This document shows, piece by piece, positions 53,642 through 64,000 of a DNA stretch of 64,000 nt. This DNA is from Chelydra serpentina (lineage: Eukaryota; Chordata; Testudines; Chelydridae): NCBI GenBank assembly GCA_037349315.1, contig JBAIAC010000008.1, positions 125,796,001 to 125,860,000 of the forward strand, given 5' to 3'. The notes under the pieces are model-generated. The model was given only the letters and a program-made list of their open reading frames with translations, was not told the DNA's origin and searched no databases. Position 1 is the first letter of the stretch, and each line of letters begins with the position of its first letter. Position numbers and translations under genes: made by a program.

Positions 53642-55605
53642 ATATCCCTGTTGGATAAGGGTATTCTGTTTGTCTAAATTATCTGTATGTTGTGTCAGTT
53701 TAATGTTTTCTAGTGTATCTGACCCACTCTCCAGGAGAAAAAAAGGTGGCAAGTTAATAGGCCTGTACTGGCCTGAGTCTTCTGACTATGGATCCCAATG
53801 CAGATGAGAGAGAATTCAAACTGGAGACAGTATTAGTCTTGGTAAGTATAGTACAGAAAATGGTGAGGCAAGCTTCCCTGGGGACCCTGTAGGTGTCCTG
53901 AGGAATGTAGCAAAACTTCAGGAGAAACCTGTAACTGGGAGGAGGGATTTTTACTTTTCTTTCCCAGTGGGGAAGATGGAGGAAGGATACCCAACATTTC
54001 AATCTTAAAAAAAAAAAAAGATTCCCTTGCCTTTCTGCCCAGAAGATCCCTGAACTGGGGTGGCCTTTGGCTCTAAGTATGGTTCTCATAGCAGGGTACG
54101 GTTCTGGAACTGATTTATGAACTTCAGCCACCACTGCAGTAGTGGAAGCAGACAACATTGAGGAGTCTGAAGTTGTGTCTGGAGCCTTTTCTGGCCATTT
54201 TTTTGTTTTGTTTTGTTTTTGGAACAGATATGCTTGTTACATTGGGGTATGACCCTTCTTTCTGGATGTATGGTCACCAGGTTCCTTTATTTTTGGTTTT
54301 GGTTCCGAAGGTCTTGGAATTGAGGCCATGGGATCTGAAGGGGTCCTGGTGTACAGACTGGTCTGTTAACAGAAGCCAATGGCTGCAGCATTTGTTTGCT
54401 CAGAACAGAAGGTGCTGGATCCCAACGATTGCATTCCTGAGGCCTGGTTCTCTCATCAAAGGTCAACAGTTGCAGGAGCCCATCTTGTTGAACAGTCAGA
54501 TCTGATAGCTGAAGATCCTTCGGTACTGTGATGTTAGATTTTACCCCAGTAACGGAGGTCAGTAGTTTGGACAGGATCGTATACTCTTTTGAATCCTTGA
54601 AGGAGCTGAAGCAAGCCTATCTGTATTCATGGATTCTAAAAACTGGAACCAGAAGACTTAGCCATTAAGGCTTCCTGGAGAAGTAATTCCAGAATATTTG
54701 GAGCTGGTTTTCACATACCTTATGAGTTATCGGGGTGAAGGTGCGCCACATGGCAGAGCAAGATGGAGAATACCTTCACCCAGCTAAGCCATGGGTGTCT
54801 GAAGCTGGGAACACAGCAGGAGAAGAGGCACACCTCTTAAATCCTAGTCTTTTCTCTTTTGGATCTGTGGATTTATGCTGAGGCACAGGAATTGACTAAA
54901 ATGAATTTAAAAACTCTTTTAGAAGAAATTAAATTTAAATGGTTAATTCTACACCAACAGAGCTAGCCAAGGCACTGAGTTTTGAGTTGATGATTCCCAG
55001 TTGGAATGACTCGGTGAAGTTCATGGTCTGGCTGCAACTGTGCTTGGAAGAAACTGAGGTGGCTGGAATGCCAGACCGCCTTTTAGAACCTCACCCTTAC
55101 AATATTCGGGAATGGTGACTAGAGGGATGGGCTATAAGGGCTTTCCAACTGCACTGCTACTGATGGCACATCTCTTACGTATGAACAGGCAGAGACCACT
55201 TGAAGATAACATTATTTCTAGTCCCCAGGGTGTCTGTTCTAATCTAGTCCCTGGGTGTCTGTTCTAATCTAATTAAAGTGAAAATGTAACAAATCCAGAA
55301 TAATACAATTTTTAGAAATCTGGGTGAATAAACAAACTTTTTAAAATAAAGAATGACTAGCATACTACTAAGATGGTTATCAGGTCAGTGCTCTGCACTG
55401 TCATTCAGGAATCTCAGGTTAGGTTGCTATATCTGGTCTCTCCTAAGGCAGTGTACCAATGCTGAACCAAAAAACATCTACTCATATGACATGATAAAAT
55501 AAAAGCAGTACACTAGTGAATTCCCATTTAATTACTTATGCTTCCTCCATCACATTCTACTCTTCTTTGCTTAAAAGCTTAAAATACAATTTCAATTTTC
55601 ATTAC
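53642..55605. other. Unassigned intronic DNA
   Basis: Contains a short tandem duplication at about 55218-55268 ('ctagtccc.gggtgtctgttc', two copies of ~25 bp) and a TTTTG run near 54200-54220. No exon. Frames at 53754-54158 (-) and 54158-54505 (+) were not recognised. Confidence 0.4.
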
Positions 55606-55714
55606 CTTTCTAAGTTTAATACTTCATTTGCAATTTCAGTTCCTATGCTTCCAGCGCCAAGTACTGTTCCAGTGGACATCCCAGGTACACTGGGAAAAGA
55701 CTGCTTTGAAGTAT
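55606..55714 (-). CDS. BMAL2: BMAL2 internal coding exon (SIGTEIANEV)
   Basis: 109 bp. Acceptor TTTTGTAATTGTAG ends at 55715; donor AAAG|GTAATG begins at 55605. The first two bases complete an Asp codon; then TSKQSFPSVPGMSTGTVLGA and GSIGTEIANEVLNLE, and two bases of an Arg codon. The phrase GMSTGTVLGAGSIGT.IANE..L is a strong BMAL2 signature and corresponds to the BMAL1 segment GTKIG.SIAEEIMEI. No disruption. Confidence 0.93.
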
Positions 55715-56539
55715 CTACAATTACAAAAAGAACTAAGTTGAAGTTTATTAAATGTTAAAAATATTTTCACTATAGAGCAGGAAACAATTAACCCATCTCT
55801 TCTCAACCTTTTTTAACCTCTTATTTACATAATGCAGATTCCTTACTTGTATTACTAACAATTTAGAGAGAATTTTATAAATCTAATTTGATTTTCATTG
55901 TTCACTTATCTTCGCATTTTACTAAGCTTGACCAATGAAGCTATACATTTCATTTACAATCAGGGTGGACCACTTTAAATCATGATTTAAATTGGCAATC
56001 ATTTTGCATTTTTTAGTTATTTTCCTAAAGAAAGTTACTAATTAATGAGAATGAACCTATTAAAAACACATTAATGTGCAATAAAATATAGCATTTACAG
56101 TAACGTTGGGGCTTCTTTTTTTGCTAACCAGGAAGATACAGTGTATCTACACAAGTTTATTTAAGCTATTATACAGTTTAATTTACATTGATTCAGATTC
56201 TTAATTTTTACATCTTTTATTTATGTAAGAAAATAGTGAACAATGCATTTATTACATGATTTTTTTACTTGCAATTTGTGTCAAGCTCTGATGAAAATTA
56301 CAATTAATTTTTTTTATTAGTTAAATGTGCTGGATACATAAGAAAAAAGTTTTATAAAGTTTATCAGAACATGTTTTGCATTTAAAACTGACTTATTTAT
56401 TAAACAAAGGAAGTATTATCTGTAGTTTGTGAATTGAACACATTATTTCTGGTCACCATGTCCTTCAAGATTGCCATTGAACTGAACTGGTTAAATAAAC
56501 TGAAATGAAGAAAATATTCTTTTTGCACTTGCACAAGAC

Positions 56540-57700
56540 TCAAAAAAATGGCCATAATGGGTCAGTCCAATGCAGTGGTTCCCAAACTTGGTTCGCAGCT
56601 TGTTCCGGGTAAGCTCCTGGTAGGCCACGAGACCCTTTGTTTACCTGGAGCATCTGCAGGTACGGCCGCTTGCAGCTCCCAGTGGCCGTGGTTCCCCGTT
56701 CCCGGCCAATGGGAGCTACGGGAAGCGGCATTGGCCCGGCCCATGCCACTTCCCGCAGCTCCCATTGGCCGGGAACGGGGAACTGTGGCCACGGGGAGCT
56801 GCGAGCGACCATACCTGCAGACGCTCCAGGTAAACAAAGTGTCTCGTGGCCCACCAGTGGCTTACCCTGAACAAGCCGCAAACCAAATTTGGGAACCACT
56901 GGTCCAATGGTATATCTAGCCCAGTATCCTCTCTGACAGCAGCTAACACCAGATGCTTCAGAGGGAATGAACAAAATAGGGCAGTTATTGAGTGATCAAT
57001 CTCATCATCCAGTCCTAGCTTGTGGCAGTCAGAGGCTACAGACACCCAGAGCATGGGGTTACATCCCTGACCATTTTGGCCAACAGCCACTAATTTATCC
57101 TCCATGAACTTATCTAATTCCTTTTTGAATCCAGTTATACTTTTGGCCTTCACAAAACCCCTTGGTAATGAGTTCCACAGGTTGACTGTGCATTGGTGAA
57201 GAAATACTTTTGTTTGCTTTAAACCTACTGCCTATCAATTTCATTGGGTGATCCCTGGTTCTTGTATTATGTGAAGGAGTAAATACCACTTTCTTATTCA
57301 CTTTCTCCACACCATTCATGATTTTACAGACCTCTATCACATCCATTTCTTTTCCAAGCTGAAAAGTCCCAGTCTTTTTAATACTTCCGCATATGGAAGC
57401 TGTTCCATGCCCTTGATCATTTTTGTTGTCCTCCTCTATACCTTTTCCAATTCAAATGTATCTTTTTGAGATGGGGTGACCAGAAATGCATGCAGTATAA
57501 ATCCATGGTATGCCCACACCTTGAATATAGTGGCATTATGATATTTACCTATTACCTATCGCTTTCTTAATGGTTCCTAACATTCTGTTAGCTTTTTTGA
57601 ATGCTGCTGCACATTGAGCAGATATTTTCGGAGAACTATCCACTTTACCATCTCTTTGTTGAGTGGCAACAGCTAATTACCCTGTCCCACTGATTTATCA
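56540..57700 (-). mobile_element. CR1 LINE 3' region, minus strand, with nested hAT
   Basis: On - the translation at 57346-57240 reads [20 protein letters not shown] and [16 protein letters not shown], the C-terminus of CR1 ORF2. The 3' UTR continues toward 56540 ('gccataatgggtcagtccaa' on +). The copy is split by a 329-bp hAT at 56573-56901. Confidence 0.9.
56573..56901. mobile_element. Palindromic hAT (Charlie-like) element nested in CR1
   Basis: 329 bp, CAGTGGTTCCCAAACTTGG to AATTTGGGAACCACTG, with an exact 8-bp duplication GTCCAATG (56565-56572 and 56902-56909). The whole element is nearly self-complementary (TTTGTTTACCTGGAGCATCT against AGACGCTCCAGGTAAACAAA; CCAATGGGAGCTACGGGAAG against CTTCCCGCAGCTCCCATTGG), so open frames occur on both strands with the same reading. 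Confidence 0.95.
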
Positions 57701-58028
57701 TCCTTCCACCAAGTTTACGTGTTGTCTATTATATCAAAATCCTCATTTAATACCAGTCACTCAAGTTCACCCATATTAGTCTTCAGATTTCTAGCATTTG
57801 TATACAAGCACTTATAAAATTTGTCACTTTTAGCTGTCTGCCATTATGTGATGTAACTGAACGGGACTCTTTCATTTGACTATTTCTCTTCAGCTCCTAC
57901 CTGTACTTTATCAACTTATATTCTCTCCTCTTTACTAGGATATAGAGAATCCCTGTGAATAGATCCTCCCCAATTGATGTTTCTGTCTGAACTGTGTGCT
58001 CCTCTGCACCTGTCGGCTTTCCTGCAGC
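57701..58028. other. Unassigned intronic DNA
   Basis: AT-rich; may be a further degraded CR1 part. No exon. Confidence 0.35.
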
Positions 58029-58036
58029 CCTTAGGG

Positions 58037-58661
58037 CAGGGATGGGCAAACTACGGCCCGCAAGACGTTTTAAGCCGGCCCATGAGCCGCACCATGCGGC
58101 TCAGCCCCGCTCTGGTGCTCCGGCCGGGGTGCTGGGTCAGGGCTGCACCACGCAGCTCAGCCCCGCTTCGGCTGGGGCACTGGGTCGGGGCCACACTGCG
58201 CTGGGTCAGGGCTGCTCTGGCCAGGGCGATGGGCTAGGGGCCGCACCACGCTTGAGGTAAGCGCCACTTGGAGCCTGCACCCCTGAGTCTCTCCCCATGC
58301 CCCAACCCGCTGCCCCAGCCCTGATCCCCCTCCCACTCTCCAAACCCCTTGATCCCAGCCCGGAGCACCCTCCTGCATCCCAAACCTCTCATCCCCAGAC
58401 CCACCCAGAGCCTGCACCCTCCAGCTGGAATTTGTACCCCTTCCCGCACCCCTGCCCCAACCCTGAATCCCCTCCTGCCCTCCGAACCCCTCAGTTCCAG
58501 CCCAGAGCACCCTCCTACACCCCAAACTCTCATCCCCAGCTCCACCCCAGAGCCTGCACCTCCTTCCGCACCCCAACCCCTATTTTGTGAGCATTCATGG
58601 CCTGCCATGCAATTTCTATTCCCCGATGTGGCCCTCAGGCCAGAAAATTTACCCACCCCTG
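58037..58661. mobile_element. Non-autonomous hAT element, CAGGGATGGGCAAAC termini
   Basis: 625 bp, CAGGGATGGGCAAACTACGG to AAAATTTACCCACCCCTG, flanked by CCTTAGGG (58029-58036) and CCTTAGGT (58662-58669), an 8-bp duplication with one mismatch. The interior has GC-rich 'cagccccg' units (58097-58260) and C-rich 'cctgcaccc' units (58275-58580). No coding content. Confidence 0.9.
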
Positions 58662-58669
58662 CCTTAGGT

Positions 58670-60672
58670 TGTAGAGGAGTTTTTAAACTTTTTAATTTTA
58701 CATGCTAGCAATCTGGTTCCATATAGTGGAGCCTATATAGTAAGGATGCCAAATCTTTGCCAAACGATTCCCCAGTTTCTAAAAAACCTAAACCCCTCCT
58801 CCCTACACCATCGTCTCATCCACGCATTAAGATCCTGCAGCTCTGCCTAACTGGCCCTGTGCATGGAACTGCAAGCATGCTACCATGGATAGCCTGGACT
58901 TTTACGCAAGAGACCTAGCAGCCTAAATTTGACCTTCAAGGTCCCTCTTGTATCTTTCCCTGGTATCTATGTGTACCATGACCACCAGCTCCTCCCCAGC
59001 ACTGCACATAAGATTGTCTAGATGTCTCGAGAGATCTACAACCTTCACACGGAGGAGGCAATTCAACATGCCATTCTCCAGTCACTACCATTATCTGTCT
59101 CTTCCTAATAACTAGGATTCTATGTGAGAGGATACCATGACATCATCTGGAAGGAGTGTCCCAACTATGGGATTGTTTCCCTCCACTCCACTTTGATGTT
59201 CTCCTTCTCTAAGACTTTCATCCTCCTCAACAGCACAGAGGTTATCAGACTGGGGGGGGCGGGGGGGGGGACTGATATGTCCCAGAAAGTCTCATCTATG
59301 TACCTGTCTGTCTTCCTTAGCTCCTCCAGTCCAATCACTCTGGTCTCCAGAGCCCATACCTGGTATCTGAGGGCCATGAGCTCCTTGCACAGAATGCACA
59401 CATACGCCACCCATCCACAAGGCAGGTAATCATACATGCTGTATTCAGTACAATAAACAGGATAGCCCCCCTCTCTGCTGCTGGACTTCTGCCTGAATTC
59501 TTTTTACTCCTGAGGCTTTTTTTGTTTTTGTTTCCTACTTCTGTCAAAAGCTGACTTAGCACTTCAACAAACTCTGGTGCATTGCCAGTTACTTCCACTA
59601 GTTCAGTGGTTTTACTTTCTTTAAAACTTCGGCAGGAAACATGTACTGCTTTTTTTTTTTTAATTTACATTATCTTCATAAATTATGGTAAATTTAGGCC
59701 TTAACATAAGTTGTCATAATTTAAAATTTAATTTTAAAGGTTTTTTAAAGGCTACATTTAAATAAAAATCTGATTTTAACAAAAAAACGATTTTCATGTG
59801 TTTTTTTAAAGCATTGATTTTTATCCATCCTGCTTACAATCAATTTCATGTTTTTCTACATATGCACTGTGCTGCAGTTTACCAAGCTGCAAAGGAATGT
59901 TTAAAAATTGTGGTTTATTTTAAAGTCACCTTTTATTTACCTTGCAGGTTCTGTAACCCTAACCCTCCTTTTCCTTGAAAAAAGGCAAACATTTAAATAT
60001 AAATACTCATACTGTCTGTGCTTTGTTTCCTATCAAGAGTGAAAATATCATAAGAACTTTTTTTTCATTTTACTTTAAAAAAAATCAGTGATCTGTGTAC
60101 AAAGCCCAGCTAAAAGAGGATGAGTGAAAAAGAAAAAGTCTGTGGCTAGATGACATAGCAAGTAAGGAAGCAGGTAGACAGCTGATTCTATTTACAGCAT
60201 ATAAACACCAAGATAAATTTATCAGTACCATCCTACATTCCATAATTGGGTATACGTAAACATCCCAACATTATAATATCAACTAATATTAAACAATTAC
60301 CACCATGATTAAACTCAGAATGAACCATTCATCTTTTCTTTTGAACTTGGCTCTGTGGTAGCAGTGTATCACTCTGCCTAGTTGAAAACCCAGGTTTAGG
60401 AGAAGGTAAATAAGGGAGACCAGGCATATCATGATACTTTGGATCACAAGGGGATTCAGTGAGCTATATGACCTAGAGATGCTATGTTTAACTATAGAGC
60501 ATCACTTGAGTTGGCTTTGAGAAAGCTTATTTTCCTTCCACAACCCACTTGGATCAGATGGTCACAGGACACACATTATTCCAATACCATATACTAATCA
60601 CTTATGGAACGATCTTGTAAGAAATGTACACACTGCAATGATAACATTTTGTGAACTAAAAACTGTACTTGC
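58670..60672. other. Unassigned intronic DNA
   Basis: 58850-59430 appears to be old repeat sequence; its minus frame (59437-59165) has a coiled-coil look (VIGLEELRKTDRYIDETF) but no family was recognised. A G-run lies at 59252-59270. The rest is AT-rich. Confidence 0.35.
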
Positions 60673-60731
60673 CTTCTGAGGACTGGGAACTACAGGGTAG
60701 TAATGCTTCTTCTCCTGACTCATTGTGACCC
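60673..60731 (-). CDS. BMAL2: BMAL2 internal coding exon (first in window)
   Basis: 59 bp. Acceptor AAATTCTAAG ends at 60732; donor GAAG|GCAAGT begins at 60672. One base completes the preceding codon; then GHNESGEEALLPCSSQSSE and the first base of an Asp codon completed at 55714. The acidic, Ser-rich sequence fits the linker before GMSTGTVLGAG in BMAL2. Evidence is phase continuity plus good splice sites; the sequence itself is weakly conserved, so it is less certain than the others. Upstream exons are outside the window. Confidence 0.75.
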
Positions 60732-61499
60732 CTTAGAATTTAATAGCATAGAAAAAAACAGTAAAATTTAAAATACAATACATAGTATACTTGGTATTTG
60801 AATTAAAGCAGTACATGAAACAGAATAAAACATGTCACAATTCTAGGCACATGATAAAGTTATATATGTTTGATCCTTTTGCACCATAAAAACTGAATTC
60901 CTACTGCTAAATAGCAATGCCCTGTGTGTTATTGCTTTGTGCCAGGGCAATCCCACTTTCTGTGGCATCAGGTGAAAGATTTAGCTCCACTTATTCACCA
61001 GTTTTGTTTAGGTTATATTTTCAACTAGTGAAGGAAGCTAGAGCAACAGAAAACACAAGGAATTAGACCATACTCCTCTATCATGAGGCAGTGAGGAATG
61101 CACTTCGTCTAAAACCTGCCCAGGCACATGACACACCAGGATGGGTAACCCTAATGTGCAAGGGGACCCATGTTTGATCTGCAGATTGGTGAAGTAAGAG
61201 CTGCTTAGGCCTGTGTCTGAGGAAAGTCACATAAATGCCTCCAAACACCTCAGGATGGATCTGTTCTCCCTTCTTCCCAGCTTGACTAGTAGTAAATTCC
61301 ATGCAAACTTCTGCCAGGAAGGGCAGAGAACCAAGGTTCTTTTCTTGCGTCTCTATAGAAAAGCTACCTCTATATTCTCCAGGGTGTATTTTGTGGTTGT
61401 GTATGTATCTCTCTCATTCTTAACCCCAGTTACCAAGGCATTTACTCGGGTCCAACATGGTGCCTCTTGCTAAATAAGTATTGAGGTTTGGCCCCCTAT
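60732..61499. other. BMAL2 intron, unassigned
   Basis: AT-rich then mixed sequence with no exon or named repeat. Confidence 0.4.
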
Positions 61500-61852
61500 A
61501 GCCTACCCTAGGATTTAGCCCATTTCTGAATTCTCTTACCCTTCCATTCTGAGGCGGGGAATATGTGTACACACGAAGGATACCTCAGTCAACAAAGATT
61601 TAAGGTTGGGTTGCACATGCACAGGCTCTGTCTCGCGTCGCCTCAGGCAGTTAACTGGCGCTGTGTGACAAACGCCCCTCGGTTCCTCTCTACTGCAGAG
61701 ACCAAGTATTAAACTCCGAAGTAGAGGGGAGGAGGGGACGGAGGGTGAGTAATGGAGCACCCACAGGGACACATCTCGAGGAACCTACGTTACTGCACAC
61801 AGTGAGTAACTTTCTCTTCTTCTTTGAGTGCGGTCCCTGTGGGTGCTCCACT

Positions 61853-62863
61853 TTAGGTGACTTCAGAGCAGTGTCCTCCAGTGGAAGGAGGGGGTTTTGG
61901 AGTTGAAGGAGTAAGAGAAGACAGTACAGTGAGCCCAAAGGCGGCCTCGGATGTTGCCCATTGTTGTAATGCGTAATGCTGCATGAAGGTATGTACTGAG
62001 GCCCAGGTTGCAGCCCTACAGATGTCCGTGATGGGCATGTTGTTAAGGAAAGCAACAGAGGTCGAGAGTGCTCTGGTGGAATGTGGACTGCCAGTCACAT
62101 TGATGGTAGCATAGTTTTATGCAACTGGAGATCTATTTGAAGAGCCTCTGTTTGGCTATGGCACTCCCTTTGGAGTGTTCAGTGATGGAGATGAATAGCC
62201 TGGGTGATTTATGAAATGGTCTTGGTCTGTCTATATAAAAGGCCAATGCCCACCACACGTTGAGAGTATGAAGTGTGGTGTGTTTTTTATCCTCGGGATG
62301 TTTAGGGTAGAATGTCAGTAGGTAAATTGGTTGATTAAGGTGGAAGGTTGAGATGACTTTAGATAAAAACTTGGGGTGCGGTCTCAGGGATACTTTATCT
62401 TTAATAAAGACAGTGTATGGGGGTCTGCCATGAGAACACACAACTCTCCTACACGTCTGGCAGATGTAGTCGCCACTAGAAACTCCACCTTCACGGAAAG
62501 GTGTAGGAGCATGTAGCCATGGGTTCAAATGGACTAGGTTGAGGCCCCATGGTGTAGTAGGACAGCGTAGCTCTGGGTAGATGTTGGTGAGGCCTTTGAG
62601 GAAACGTTTGGTGAGAGGGTGAGCAAAGACAGAGCATTGATCCACCTTGTGGTGAAAAGCTGTAATAGTGGAGAGGTGAACTCGTTAAAACTCATTGAGA
62701 GACCTGACCTTTTAAGTTCTAAGAGGTAATCTAATATTGAGGGTAAGGAGGCTGAAAAGGATGCCATCTGTTTTTGCTGGCACCAAGCATCTAATCTCCG
62801 CCACTTGAGTATGTATGTGGGACTATTCAATAATGTGTTTTGTATATCTTCCGAGCAGGTCAT
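61853..62863 (-). pseudogene. DIRS tyrosine recombinase, frameshifted
   Basis: N-terminal core-binding-like part at 62863-62690 (YILKWRRLDAWCQQKQM; SILDYLLELKRSGLSMSF). A middle part at 62645-62133 has HPLTKRFLKGLTNIYPELR and then, in another frame near 62470-62430, ATTSARRVGELC with the first catalytic Arg. VSLRPHPKFLSKVISTFH follows. The C-terminal part at 62098-61853 has PHSTRALSTSVAF (HxxR) and CRAATWASVHTFMQHYAL with the terminal His and Tyr nucleophile. Catalytic residues survive but are spread over at least three frames. Confidence 0.8.
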
Positions 62864-63160
62864 CTCAGATCCCTTTAGTCATGGAGGAGCCACATTCTGA
62901 GATGGAGTTGTTGCGGATCCAGATGCAGGGTGCGACCCGAGTCCTGGGATGAGATCAGCAGATGAGGCAGAAGCGGGAGTGGGATAGGTGGACATACCGC
63001 AATCCTGAGAAGGTAAGGATACAAGGTTTGTTGGGACCATGCAAGGGCTATTAGAATTACTTTCGCTCTCTCCTACCTGATCTTGTGGCTCATGCAGTTC
63101 AGGAGGGGGATTGGAGGGAAGGCATATAGGAGGGGAGCATTCCACTTGATGAGCAAGGCA

Positions 63161-63733
63161 TCACCTTAGGAATGTATGCCAAGACGAGACCTGGAGCAAA
63201 AACGGGGGCATTTGGTATTTTCTGTGGTTGCAAAGAGATCTATCTGTGGGACCCCCCACTGTTGAAATATGCTTTGGAGTATGCGGGTGTCTAGCTCCCA
63301 CTTGTGGTCCTGAGAAAAGTGCCTGCTTAGGGTATCTGCCGAGGTATTCTGGCATTCAGGTAGGTATGAGGCCGAGATATGGATACTATGCCTGATGCAC
63401 CATTGCCAGAGTCTCATGGCTTCCACTCATAGGGAGTGTGATTGTGCTCCCCCTTGTCTGTTTATGTAAAACACACAAGCTATATTGTCCATAAGGATCT
63501 TAATGGCCTTGCCTTTGATGATTGGGAAGAAGTGGGAGCAGGCGTTGCAGATGGCTCATAGTTCTAAAAGATTTATATAGAGAGGGGATTCTGCAGGGGA
63601 CCAGCGACCCTGGACAGAATGCGGATGCAGGTGTGCCCCCCATCCAAGGAGCGAAGTGTCTGTGGTGATGGTTAATGTTGGCGTCCTCTGAAAGAAGGGC
63701 ACCCCCGTACAGACACTGTCTGAGTGTGTCCAC
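63161..63733 (-). pseudogene. DIRS RNase H region, frameshifted
   Basis: 63733-63500 opens MDTLRQCLYGGALLSEDANI, a shifted reading of the RNase H start. 63426-63166 reads MEAMRLWQWCIRHSIHISAS then YLPECQNTSADTLSRHFSQD and VPQIDLFATTENTKC, the RNase H/reverse transcriptase C-terminal block of DIRS and related elements (ADTLSR.F; DLFAT). It continues at 63145-62879 with EPQDQVGESESNSNSPCMV in a shifted frame. Non-functional. Confidence 0.75.
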
Positions 63734-63762
63734 CAGAGAGTCTTATTTTGTCCAGCACTTGT

Positions 63763-63963
63763 TTAAGCTATGTTTGCACAGGACATAATGTATACGGAGC
63801 CACCCTTGGGGCAATGCATGTGTAATCTCACGTGACTGATGACAAAAGTCGTGGCAGCCATGTGACCGAGAAGTGTTGCTCGTGAATCTTTGTGTGTGAG
63901 AAGAGTCTCGTCAATCTTTTCGGCGAATAGTTTGGGCCCTTCGAATGGTAAGTCTTCGACCAT
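63763..63963 (-). pseudogene. DIRS gag-RT fusion created by internal deletion
   Basis: The frame starts MVEDLPFEGPKLFAEKIDET and continues LLTHKDSRATL, like the C-terminal gag domain of vertebrate DIRS elements. Without a stop it passes to LGHMAATTFVISHVRLHM, like the stretch after the RT active site. The join lies near 63868-63876. The gag end and nearly all of RT are therefore missing from this copy. Confidence 0.55.
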
Positions 63964-64000
63964 GGATTGTACTTCCTACGAAAGCTGGAGAGATGGAATC

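Larger units (their letters stand above)
45393..55605 (-). other. BMAL2: BMAL2 10.2-kb intron
   Basis: GT (55605-55604) to AG (45394-45393) on -. It contains LTR- and DIRS-like repeat DNA, the large hAT element 48143-50076, a Tigger-like end, the 52513-53635 element and AT-rich DNA. No BMAL2 exon was found inside, and the exon phases on each side fit directly. Confidence 0.85.
55715..60672 (-). other. BMAL2: BMAL2 intron with GC donor
   Basis: 4958 bp on -, starting GCAAGT (60672-60667) after AAG, ending TTGTAG. It contains a CR1 with nested hAT (56540-57700), a hAT element (58037-58661) and AT-rich DNA. It belongs to the minority GC-AG class of introns; the rest of the donor is a perfect consensus match. 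Confidence 0.8.
61500..64000 (-). mobile_element. DIRS-type retrotransposon, decayed and internally deleted
   Basis: DIRS elements encode gag, RT-RNase H and a tyrosine recombinase in place of a DDE integrase. On - from the right edge: a gag-like fragment fused to the end of RT (63963-63763), RNase H (63733-63161), then tyrosine recombinase (62863-61853). 61752-61852 contains complementary phrases (GGAGCACCCACAGGGAC at 61752-61768; GTCCCTGTGGGTGCTCC at 61834-61850), matching the inverted repeats expected at DIRS ends. The left limit is approximate, and the element continues past 64000. All frames are broken. Confidence 0.8.

Noticed and set aside
56540..56974. Long frames on both strands
   Set aside because: They arise from the palindromic hAT insertion, so both strands give the same reading.
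57474..57486. 'ggggtgaccag' resembling the TAGGGTGACC MITE end
   Set aside because: It is part of the CR1 sequence; no second terminus or 8-bp duplication.
58157..58708. Frames of about 120-140 codons on both strands
   Set aside because: C-rich repeat interior of the hAT at 58037-58661.
59165..59437. Coiled-coil-like minus-strand frame
   Set aside because: Sits in repeat-like DNA inside a BMAL2 intron with no splice sites in phase with BMAL2 exons; could be old retroelement gag but not supportable.
1..64000. Prokaryotic systems, CRISPR arrays, phage or plasmid features
   Set aside because: Sequence is vertebrate: spliced exons, LINEs, SINEs and DNA transposons throughout. No regularly spaced short repeats with unique spacers were seen.

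Overview
This window is eukaryotic, vertebrate, mostly non-coding DNA. The repeat mix points to a turtle or close sauropsid relative: many CR1 LINE fragments, a tRNA-derived SINE with a CR1-like 3' end (Cry type), PIF/Harbinger elements and their small MITEs, several non-autonomous hAT families with 8-bp target duplications, a DIRS retrotransposon and solo LTRs. This assignment rests on recognised repeat types, not on a search.

The only host gene I can support is BMAL2 (ARNTL2), a bHLH-PAS circadian transcription factor, on the minus strand. Its last five coding exons lie at 60731-60673, 55714-55606, 45392-45305, 38475-38367 and 36561-36425. Splice phases join without a break, and together they give the C-terminal ~167 residues up to the stop codon. 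The upstream exons (bHLH, PAS-A, PAS-B) must lie beyond position 64000. The first intron in the window has a GC donor.

Layout. 1-2661: end of a GC-rich hAT element, one Harbinger MITE and unassigned DNA. 2662-6761: a complete 4.1-kb PIF/Harbinger transposon with TIRs, a TGA target duplication and two convergent, broken genes (DDE transposase; two-exon SANT/Myb-like partner). 7590-10247: two CR1 copies, one cut by a solo LTR that itself carries a SINE, the other cut by a MITE. 10909-19212: hAT elements, tandem repeats, a solo LTR and old CR1/MIR pieces. 19213-33000: AT-rich intergenic DNA with MIR, CR1, an inverted LINE fragment, an LTR-like unit and MITEs. 33000-36424: AT-rich DNA downstream of the BMAL2 stop, probably including its 3' UTR. 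36425-60731: BMAL2 exons and introns. The introns hold an almost intact LINE antisense to BMAL2 (ORF of 1068 aa, with the first catalytic Asp of the RT FADD box changed to Tyr), a hAT element carrying two inverted copies of a signal-peptide exon, and further MITEs, hATs and CR1. 61500-64000: a decayed DIRS retrotransposon on the minus strand (tyrosine recombinase, RNase H, gag remnant).

I saw no rRNA, functional tRNA, CRISPR array or prokaryotic-type system. The most unusual items are the hAT element with the duplicated inverted exon (48143-50076), the LINE with a 43-bp inverted repeat upstream of its ORF and a dead RT active site, the inverted RTE-like LINE fragment at 21530-22440, and the well-resolved nested insertions.
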